Part shown: piece by piece, positions 57,265-64,000 of the stretch | Layout: every line of letters starts with the position of its first letter | Numbering within the stretch: position 1 is the first letter of the stretch | Origin: Actinomycetota bacterium | GTDB lineage: Bacteria; Actinomycetota; Acidimicrobiia; Acidimicrobiales; Ilumatobacteraceae | DNA: 64,000 bases | Reading direction: 5' to 3' | Assembly: GCA_016870775.1 (NCBI GenBank) | Contig: VGAK01000006.1 | Location: forward strand, 22,829 to 86,828 | Made by a program: the position numbers and the translations under genes | The notes under the pieces: model-generated | Database searches by the model: none | What the model was told of the DNA's origin: nothing | The model's input: the letters and a program-made list of their open reading frames with translations, nothing else

Positions 57265-58626
57265 TCAGCGTGCGTGCAACGACTCGGGGATCCAGCCCCG
57301 GTGCGCCTCGAGCAGATCATCGACGAGCGCCCAGATCTGGTCGAGGTCGAGTTCGGCCGCGGTGTGCGGGTCGAGCATCGCGGCGTGGTACACGTGGTCG
57401 CGGCGACCGGTGAGGACGGCTTCCACGGTGAGCGACTGCACGTTGATGTTGGTCTGCATGAGGGCCGCCAGGTGCGCAGGGAGCGGTCCGATCCGACGCG
57501 GGTGGATGCCACCGGCGTCCACGGTGCAGGGCACCTCGACACAGCAGTCCGCGGGCAGGTTGTCGATGATCCCCCGGTTCGGGACGTTGCCGTACACCAC
57601 CGTCGGCTCACCGGTCTCGACGGCATGGATGATCGCGCTGCCGTACTCGAGGCTCGGAACCACGCCGAGGCGACCCTCGGGATCCTCGAGGCGCGTGCGC
57701 AGCCTCTCCCATCCCTCGATCTGGCGCTCGCACCGTCGGGGGTATTCATCGAGCGGGATCCCGAACCTGTCGATCAGGTCGTCGCGGCCGCGCTTGATGA
57801 ACCAGGGCACGTACTCGCTGAAATGCTCGCTCGACTCGGTGACGAAGTAGCCGAGCCTGCGGAACATTTCGTAGCGCACGGCGTCGGAGAGCCCCTCGAA
57901 CCCGCCGTCGGAGCGGTCCTCCCCGCCGCGCATCGGCGCCGGCATCGATGCGGCGAACTCGGCGATCGCGGGATAGAGGTCCCGTGTGCCGGTCGCGGTG
58001 CGCTCGGCGAACTCGAGGAAGAACGCCATGTGATTGATCCCGGCGCAGCGGTACTCGAGCGATCCCGGATCGACTCCCAGGTCGCCGGCCAACTGGTGAG
58101 CCGTGTGCTGGACGCTGTGGCACAGGCCGATCGCCCGGATCGTCGAGGCTCGCGAGACCGCCCAGCACAGCATGCTCATCGGATTCACGTAGTTCAGCAG
58201 GAGCGCGTCGGGGCACACCTGCTCCATGTCGCGGCACGCATCGAGCAGCACCGGGATCGTGCGCAGGCCGCGCATGATCCCCCCCACCCCGAGCGTGTCG
58301 GCGATCGTTTGGCCGAGCCCGTAGCGCCTGGGGATCTCGAAGTCGACCACGGTCGAGGGGCGGTAGCCACCCACCTGGAACATCGTGACCACGTGGTCGG
58401 CACCCTCGAGGGCGCGGCGCCTGTCCACCGTCGCCTCCACCCGAGCCGGCACACCGAGGGTCTCGATGATCTTGTTGCCCACGATCTCGGAGGTCCGCAG
58501 GCGTTCGGCGTCGATGTCGTGCAACACGATCGTGGAGTCGGCCAGTGCGGGCCGCGACAAGATGTCGCCCATCAGGTTGCGGGCAAAGACGGTGCTGCCG
58601 GCCCCGACAAAGACGATGCGCGCCAC
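57265..58626 (-). CDS. Glycoside hydrolase family 4 (alpha-galactosidase-like)
   Basis: [57 protein letters not shown]. Confidence 0.9.
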   Translation of the reverse strand: MARIVFVGAGSTVFARNLMGDILSRPALADSTIVLHDIDAERLRTSEIVGNKIIETLGVPARVEATVDRRRALEGADHVVTMFQVGGYRPSTVVDFEIPRRYGLGQTIADTLGVGGIMRGLRTIPVLLDACRDMEQVCPDALLLNYVNPMSMLCWAVSRASTIRAIGLCHSVQHTAHQLAGDLGVDPGSLEYRCAGINHMAFFLEFAERTATGTRDLYPAIAEFAASMPAPMRGGEDRSDGGFEGLSDAVRYEMFRRLGYFVTESSEHFSEYVPWFIKRGRDDLIDRFGIPLDEYPRRCERQIEGWERLRTRLEDPEGRLGVVPSLEYGSAIIHAVETGEPTVVYGNVPNRGIIDNLPADCCVEVPCTVDAGGIHPRRIGPLPAHLAALMQTNINVQSLTVEAVLTGRRDHVYHAAMLDPHTAAELDLDQIWALVDDLLEAHRGWIPESLHAR

Positions 58627-58688
58627 GGGTCAAGCGTAGGGCGGTCGATCCCCGGGTCCGTGCTCGTCGGTGTCGGCGCGCCGCGGTG

Positions 58689-59513
58689 TCAGAGAACGCC
58701 GGCGACGAGGAGCGTCGCGCACACCGCGCCGAGGCCGACTCGGTACCAGCCGAAGATGCGCAACGAGTGCGTGCCCAGCCAGCCCACCACCCACCGCACC
58801 GCGATGATCGCGGTCGCGAACGCGGCCACCAACCCCGCCGCCGGGGCCGCGACGCCGAACTGGTCGATCATGTCGGCGCCGTTCCGGACACCATCGAGGA
58901 CCCCGGCCGCCGACAGGGTGGCCACTCCCAGGAGGAAACTGAACTCGAGAGCAGCACCGAGGCTCAGCCCGACCGCGAGTGCAGCCACCAGCGTCACGAG
59001 GCTGCGGCTCACGCCCGGCCACAATGCCAGAACCTGGGCGCACCCGATGATCACCGCTCCATGGATCCCGAGCGACTCCAGTGTCCCCGTGCGCGGGGTC
59101 GGCGACCATGCGAGCAACACGACCCCACCGACAATCCATGCGATGGTCACCGGCACGGGCCCGAACAACGCCGACTTGGCGGCATCCCCGACGACGAGTC
59201 CCACCACCGCGGCCGGCAGGAACGCGAGCACCAATCGCGATGCCAGCACCCGACCCGCGGGGTCCGCACCCACCACACCGCGGATCACCGACCGCGCGCG
59301 CACCCTGTAGAGCCAGAGCACCCCAAGGATCGCCCCCGATTGGATCGCGATCGCGAAGGTGTCGGCGGCGGAGTCGATCTCGGGCCCGGACAGACCCAGC
59401 AGGTCCGAGACCACAAGCAGGTGCCCCGTCGAGGAGACGGGCACGAACTCGGTCAATCCCTCCACGATCCCGAGCAGCAACGCCTCGGGGATCGACAGAA
59501 CGCCGGCGATCAT
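58689..59513 (-). CDS. uppP: Undecaprenyl-diphosphatase
   Basis: LLLGIVEGLTEFVPVSSTGHLLVVSDLLG; ALWPGVSRSLVTL; multi-TM. Confidence 0.93.
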   Translation of the reverse strand: MIAGVLSIPEALLLGIVEGLTEFVPVSSTGHLLVVSDLLGLSGPEIDSAADTFAIAIQSGAILGVLWLYRVRARSVIRGVVGADPAGRVLASRLVLAFLPAAVVGLVVGDAAKSALFGPVPVTIAWIVGGVVLLAWSPTPRTGTLESLGIHGAVIIGCAQVLALWPGVSRSLVTLVAALAVGLSLGAALEFSFLLGVATLSAAGVLDGVRNGADMIDQFGVAAPAAGLVAAFATAIIAVRWVVGWLGTHSLRIFGWYRVGLGAVCATLLVAGVL

Positions 59514-59532
59514 CCCGGGGCGACGCCGGGCA

Positions 59533-60291
59533 TCAGTCGAGCCGTGCCCACAGCGACCCGATCGAAACACGACCGTCGAGTGTGAGCGATCCCGAACTCT
59601 TCGGGTACTTCCACTTGGAGCTCATCGCCACGAACGTCGCGATGTCACGCGCCGCGCAGGCGGGCCCCCTCACGATCGAGAGCACGTAGCGCTCGTTGGG
59701 GATGAGGACCGACTCGAGCGGCACCTCGAGTTGCTGGGTCGCCCCGCGGGTGCTCTTGACGGTGTAGCCGATGCTCGCTGCCGGCAGCCCACCCTCGGCC
59801 CCGAGCGTCACCCGCACGCAGACCTGGTCGTTCGTCGTCTGGTCGGTGGCCTCGGTCAGCGTCCCGATCGTGAGGCTCGTGATCTCGACGGTCGCCGCCG
59901 ACACGTACTCATCGGTCGCCGTGAAGACCTGGTCGATCGAGAGGTTGAACTGGGCGATGCGGCTGTTGTTCACCGTCCGGTCCATGGGTTTGTTTCCCCA
60001 CACGCAGTACACCGTGCCGTCCGACGACTCGCAGGGACCCGTCGCGTTCTTCGGGCGCGGCTTCTCGACGGGCTTGGTGGTCGACGGCACGAGCGGCACC
60101 GTCTCGGGTGCCACCGGGATCGTGCTCGAAGTGGTGGTGGTGGTGGTCGTTGTCGTCGAGGTCGTCGAGGTCGTCGAGGTCGATGTCGTGGGAAGCGTCG
60201 TGGTGGGCGCGGCCTCGCCGCTGCTGCATGCCGCGACCAGCAGCATCACTGCGACAGCGAGGGCCCACCGGCGTGCTTCTGGGATTTTCAC
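59533..60291 (-). CDS. Lipoprotein of unknown function with Thr/Ser-rich linker
   Basis: Lipobox MLLVAACSSG; linker TTTLPTTSTSTTSTTSTTTTTTTTTSS; start overlaps upstream peptidase stop. Confidence 0.75.
   Translation of the reverse strand: MKIPEARRWALAVAVMLLVAACSSGEAAPTTTLPTTSTSTTSTTSTTTTTTTTTSSTIPVAPETVPLVPSTTKPVEKPRPKNATGPCESSDGTVYCVWGNKPMDRTVNNSRIAQFNLSIDQVFTATDEYVSAATVEITSLTIGTLTEATDQTTNDQVCVRVTLGAEGGLPAASIGYTVKSTRGATQQLEVPLESVLIPNERYVLSIVRGPACAARDIATFVAMSSKWKYPKSSGSLTLDGRVSIGSLWARLD
60131..60190. repeat. Low-complexity GTG/GTC trinucleotide tract including GTCGTCGAG x3
   Basis: gtggtggtggtggtggtcgttgtcgtcgaggtcgtcgaggtcgtcgaggtcg; encodes the Thr/Ser linker of the minus-strand lipoprotein. 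Confidence 0.85.
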
Positions 60292-62753
60292 TTGACCACC
60301 ACAGACTCTCTCTTGCTCGCGGATCCCGACGTGCCGCGGGCGAGCACCGCGACCTGGATCGTCTCACCGCTCGTGAGGCCCGTGATCACGCACGAGGCCT
60401 TGCCGGACGACTTGCACTTCTTCTGCGACGACTTCACCTCTACCCCCACCTTGCCGCCGAAGGAGTCCTTGGTCTTCCACGACACGGTGACCTGACCCTT
60501 CTTGGTGGAGGTCACCGACGTGGTCAACGAGACCTTGCCGGTCTCGAACTTGCCCGCTTTGGAGACTTTCATGGCCGAGAAATTGCTGGTGAGGAACCCC
60601 CGCGCCCCGAGCGCGATCGCGGCACCGTAGCAGTGCAGCGCGACACCCTTGGACTGCGAGATCCTCACGCTCGCCTTCGGCGCCACCCCGGCCGCGACCG
60701 CGACGGTCTGGCTCCACCTCATGCCGCCACCGAGGCACTCGACGTAGGCGTGGTCGATGTTCGAGACGTCGTCGGACCCCGGGGCGAGCGAGACCACGAG
60801 GTCCTTGCCGGTGAAGGCGCCCGACATCACGGGCCCGCCGGGTTTGCCGGCGGTTGTCTGAGGGGTGAACGTGGTGGTGCGCGGCCCGAGCGCGTTCGCG
60901 GCGCGCGCGACCACCGTCTGTGTGGCGCGCCGCGGCAGACCGATGAAGGTGCACGTGGTCGGCGCAGTGGCGCTCAGGGTGCACACCTGATCGGTGCCCA
61001 CGCTCAGGGTCGCCGGCTCGGTCAGGGCCGAGCCGGCCGCATCGACGGTCGCCACGGCGGTGAGGGTGCTGTCGGTCGCCGTGAACGTCACCCCGACAAC
61101 GGGCGGCGAGAGCGACAAGTTGAAGGGTGCACTCACATAGGGTGCCGAGGAGTTCAAGCCGTTCTTCGCCACCACGCGAACCGTGTAGTTGGTCTGGCGG
61201 GCAAGACCCTCGAATCGGCACGTGGGCGAGAGGGCCAGCGCGATGCAGGTGAGCGCCGGATTCTCCACCACCGTCATCTCGACGGTGACCGGCTCGTTCG
61301 TGCCCCGGGCCGCGCGTGGGGACGACAACGTCACGGTGGCGGTGGATAGACCGTTCTCGTCCGGCACGATCGCGACCTCCGAGGGCGTGGGCACCGACGG
61401 TGCACCCACGGGATCGACCCGCACGGTCGCGGTGGTGCCATCGGTGGCGACCACTGTCACGGTGAAGCGGTTGCGCGGATCGGTCCAGGACAGACCCGCG
61501 AAGAGGCGAGGATCGCTCGACATGTCGGCGGTCTGCCCCGGCATGGTGGCCGACGGCGTGATGTCGCAGAGGTAGCTGTCGGTGTTCGCCCGACCCACGG
61601 AGCCGTCGACCGAGATGAGATTCTCGATGAACGCCGCGGTGGGCGTCATCGTGAGCACCACCCCGCCGTTCGTGCCCCGAGTCGCGGCATCGGCGAAGCC
61701 GAAGGTGTTCGGGTTGTACTGGAGCCAGAACCCGTTGTCGCCCACCGAGGAGTCGGCCGGATTGATCTTGACCGCCGTCGTGCCGAGGTCACTTCGATCG
61801 GCCCTCACGAGGCTGTAGGTGGTGGACACGCCCAACCACAGCGCCTGGTTGGCCGCGGGGAGCCAACCGGTCGAGTCGAGGAACTGGGGCGAGTAGTAGC
61901 CCCTGAGGTCCACGCCGAGCCCCATCACGTCGACGGAGTTCGCGTACTCGACGTCGGTGCAGGTCTCCATGTACGTCAGCGTCACGCCCGACCAGCAGAG
62001 ATTTCCGTGGCTGAAGCCGAGGTTGTGGCCGAGCTCGTGGGCCCATACCCCGGTGTACCCGGGTGCGGTGTAGGTCCACGACTCCTTGCCACCAACCGCG
62101 GCGAGACCACCGAAGGCGCAGTCCTGGTTGTCGCCGGTGAAGGTGGCCATCACATGGTCGTAGGCCAGACCGAGCGATGCGACACGATCCTTGACGCGGT
62201 CCATCATCACCGCGATGTCGCACGAGCCGGCCGGGAGCACCGCGTCGAGGTCGAGTTTCTCGGTCACGGTCGTCGACAACGTCTCCTGTCGTGCCGACAT
62301 CGAGTTCCACCAGGGCTCAAGTTCCGACAAAATCGAGGCGACCGTTGCCGCGTCGGCGGGCTTCCATTGCGCGGTCGGCCATTCCACGGGCACAACCACC
62401 AGTCGTCGGTTCGGCACCATCCCGGCTCCGGTGACCCGGCCGCGGGTCTTTGCGCGGCGGAGACTTGCGATCCCCACCTCTCCCGAGGTCACCGTCGCAG
62501 ACGAGAACTCGAGGAGGGTCCCGCTCGGCACCTTCACGTCGATTCCATGCGCGACCGTGGCGACGTCGTTGCCCGTGGTCACGATCCACCGGGCCGCCGA
62601 CGTGCGCTCCCACGCGCCGTCGTTCGAGGCGAGCCGGTAGAGGGTCGAGGCACTCTTCGCCGGCCGGGCCGAGACCGTCGACGTTGGTGCGACGACCACG
62701 AGTGCACCGGACGCCGCTAGAAGTGCGGCGAGCATCCGCATCGAGGTCCTCAC
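60288..62753 (-). CDS. Secreted metzincin-type metalloprotease with C-terminal FnIII-like domains
   Basis: VWAHELGHNLGFSHGN (HExxHxxGxxH) with downstream VDVMG Met-turn; repeated beta-sandwich modules; TAGTGT-N7-GTG at 62753. Confidence 0.88.
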   Translation of the reverse strand: MRTSMRMLAALLAASGALVVVAPTSTVSARPAKSASTLYRLASNDGAWERTSAARWIVTTGNDVATVAHGIDVKVPSGTLLEFSSATVTSGEVGIASLRRAKTRGRVTGAGMVPNRRLVVVPVEWPTAQWKPADAATVASILSELEPWWNSMSARQETLSTTVTEKLDLDAVLPAGSCDIAVMMDRVKDRVASLGLAYDHVMATFTGDNQDCAFGGLAAVGGKESWTYTAPGYTGVWAHELGHNLGFSHGNLCWSGVTLTYMETCTDVEYANSVDVMGLGVDLRGYYSPQFLDSTGWLPAANQALWLGVSTTYSLVRADRSDLGTTAVKINPADSSVGDNGFWLQYNPNTFGFADAATRGTNGGVVLTMTPTAAFIENLISVDGSVGRANTDSYLCDITPSATMPGQTADMSSDPRLFAGLSWTDPRNRFTVTVVATDGTTATVRVDPVGAPSVPTPSEVAIVPDENGLSTATVTLSSPRAARGTNEPVTVEMTVVENPALTCIALALSPTCRFEGLARQTNYTVRVVAKNGLNSSAPYVSAPFNLSLSPPVVGVTFTATDSTLTAVATVDAAGSALTEPATLSVGTDQVCTLSATAPTTCTFIGLPRRATQTVVARAANALGPRTTTFTPQTTAGKPGGPVMSGAFTGKDLVVSLAPGSDDVSNIDHAYVECLGGGMRWSQTVAVAAGVAPKASVRISQSKGVALHCYGAAIALGARGFLTSNFSAMKVSKAGKFETGKVSLTTSVTSTKKGQVTVSWKTKDSFGGKVGVEVKSSQKKCKSSGKASCVITGLTSGETIQVAVLARGTSGSASKRESVVVK

Positions 62754-62823
62754 CGGTTGGACACTATTCCGATCGCGGCCGATGAACACGGAGTGCGCAG
62801 CCCGCGCGCCATACCCTTGCCCT

Positions 62824-63918
62824 GTGGAGCGGGTCGGGGATCGAATCGAGGGTCTGGACGGGCTCCGCGCCCTCGCCGTCACGGTGGTCTACCTCTCCCA
62901 CCTGCCGATCGCCCTCTCGTCGCTGGACAGTGTCGGCTGGTTCGAGAACTTCCCCGAGGCGGGATTCCTCGGGGTGAACCTCTTCTTCGTGCTGAGTGGA
63001 TTCCTGATCACCGACCGCCTGCTCGCGACATCGCGCGACGGTGGCCAACCGGCCCTTCGCCGGTTCTGGGTGCGCCGCGCCGCGCGCATCCTCCCGGCGG
63101 TGACGGCGTTCCTCGTCGCACATGCGATCTATGCGGTCGTTGCGGGGTTCCCCCCCGACGGCAGCATCTTCGATGAGTTCCTGATGCTCGCATCCACCCT
63201 CGCGCAGTTCCCGAACTACGCGATCCTCGCCGACATCGACAACCTCTCCGACAACGGCGCACTCTGGTCGCTCGGTGTCGAGGGTCAGTTCTACGTCGTC
63301 TGGCCACTCGTCACGTGGTTCCTCCTGCGCAAAGTGTGGCGGCCCGAGTGGGTGATCGTCGCGCTCGTCGTGGTGATCGCGGTCCTCTCACGGCACCGCG
63401 CCGGCGTCTTCGATGCGCGCGGGTCCTTCGACGCCTACCTGCGCACCGACACGCGCATCGAGAGCCTGATCATCGGTGCGGTCGGGGCATGGGCGTGGAT
63501 TCGCACGGACCGTGTTCCCGTCCGGGCCCTGCGGGTGCTCACCCTGCCGGCGCTGGTGGCGATGGTTGCGATCTTCCTGAACGCCACGCAGTGGAGCACG
63601 TTCATCTGGCATTGGGGCATGACCGCATTCGACCTCTGTGCCCTCGTTGTGATCCTGGCACTTGCGACCGGGGTGTCGCCTGTGCGGAGGATCCTGGAGT
63701 GGCGCCCCGTCGCGTGGGTGGGGATGGTCTCCTACGGTCTCTACATCTGGCAGGTGCCCGTGCTGCACATCCTTCTGCGCCACGCCGACTCGCTCGGCAC
63801 CGCGACCAAGGGGATCGTCTCGGTGACGGCCACCCTTGCGCTCGCCACGGCGTCGTGGCACGTGGTGGAGAAACCGATCAGGTCATCGGCGTTCGTCGCA
63901 CGAATGTCCGGCAACTGA
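62824..63918 (+). CDS. Acyltransferase 3 (OatA-like) membrane protein
   Basis: RIEGLDGLRALAVTVVYLSHL; GVNLFFVLSGFLITDRLL; ALWSLGVEGQFYVVWPL; VSYGLYIWQVPVLH. ATG also at 62782 in frame. Confidence 0.93.
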   Translation: MERVGDRIEGLDGLRALAVTVVYLSHLPIALSSLDSVGWFENFPEAGFLGVNLFFVLSGFLITDRLLATSRDGGQPALRRFWVRRAARILPAVTAFLVAHAIYAVVAGFPPDGSIFDEFLMLASTLAQFPNYAILADIDNLSDNGALWSLGVEGQFYVVWPLVTWFLLRKVWRPEWVIVALVVVIAVLSRHRAGVFDARGSFDAYLRTDTRIESLIIGAVGAWAWIRTDRVPVRALRVLTLPALVAMVAIFLNATQWSTFIWHWGMTAFDLCALVVILALATGVSPVRRILEWRPVAWVGMVSYGLYIWQVPVLHILLRHADSLGTATKGIVSVTATLALATASWHVVEKPIRSSAFVARMSGN

Positions 63919-63927
63919 CCCAATTGG

Positions 63928-64000
63928 CACTCCCAACGGGATTCGAACCCGTGCCGCCACCTTGAGAGGGTGGTGTCCTAGGCCACTAGACGATGGGAGC
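63928..64000 (-). tRNA. tRNA-Glu (anticodon CTC)
   Basis: Reverse complement GCTCCCATCGTCTAGTGGCCTAGGACACCACCCTCTCAAGGTGGCGGCACGGGTTCGAATCCCGTTGGGAGTG folds as a cloverleaf; anticodon loop CTCTCAA; TTCGAAT T-loop. Confidence 0.95.

Noticed and set aside
57274-59310. 678-aa plus-strand ORF
   Set aside because: Antisense to well-supported GH4 and uppP genes; composition is typical high-GC overprinting (Arg/His/Pro/Val-rich, no motifs).
63315-63965. 216-aa ORF ending ALPTGFEPVPPP
   Set aside because: Classic spurious read-through of a tRNA gene in an alternative frame.

Overview
A 64 kb, high-GC, gene-dense chromosomal segment that looks actinobacterial. Supporting genes are a mycothiol-conjugate amidase homologue, two F420-type LLM oxidoreductases, a Galf mutase/transferase pair and an actinobacterial-type DapD; Acidimicrobiia is plausible but that is inference. 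About 58 CDS are supported: assimilatory sulfate reduction (cysNDH), lipid/CoA metabolism (MaoC, SDRs, acyl-CoA dehydrogenases, acyl-CoA ligase, thiolase, WS/DGAT, methylmalonyl-CoA mutase, biotin carboxylase plus BirA), a Zn/Mn ABC transporter, cell-envelope genes (LCP, Galf, UppP, SpoIID-like, acyltransferase 3), lysS-dapD, a GGDEF/EAL protein, and a tRNA-Glu(CTC) at the right edge. I see no phage, transposon, CRISPR array or classical biosynthetic cluster. The observations most worth a second look are: (1) two loci with 29-bp tandem repeats anchored on gene 3' ends and stop codons, sharing a CGGCGGCT box; (2) a near-systematic TANNNT-N6-8-start codon arrangement at 26 gene starts, indicating leaderless transcription and correcting several start calls; (3) a peptidase S51-like protein fused to a CysS C-terminal-like domain; (4) an Rrf2/IscR-like palindrome in the cysHDN promoter; (5) inverted repeats embedding both stop codons at convergent gene junctions; (6) a SpoIID + SGNH + 2x peptidoglycan-binding architecture. 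All calls are by eye from sequence; no searches were run.
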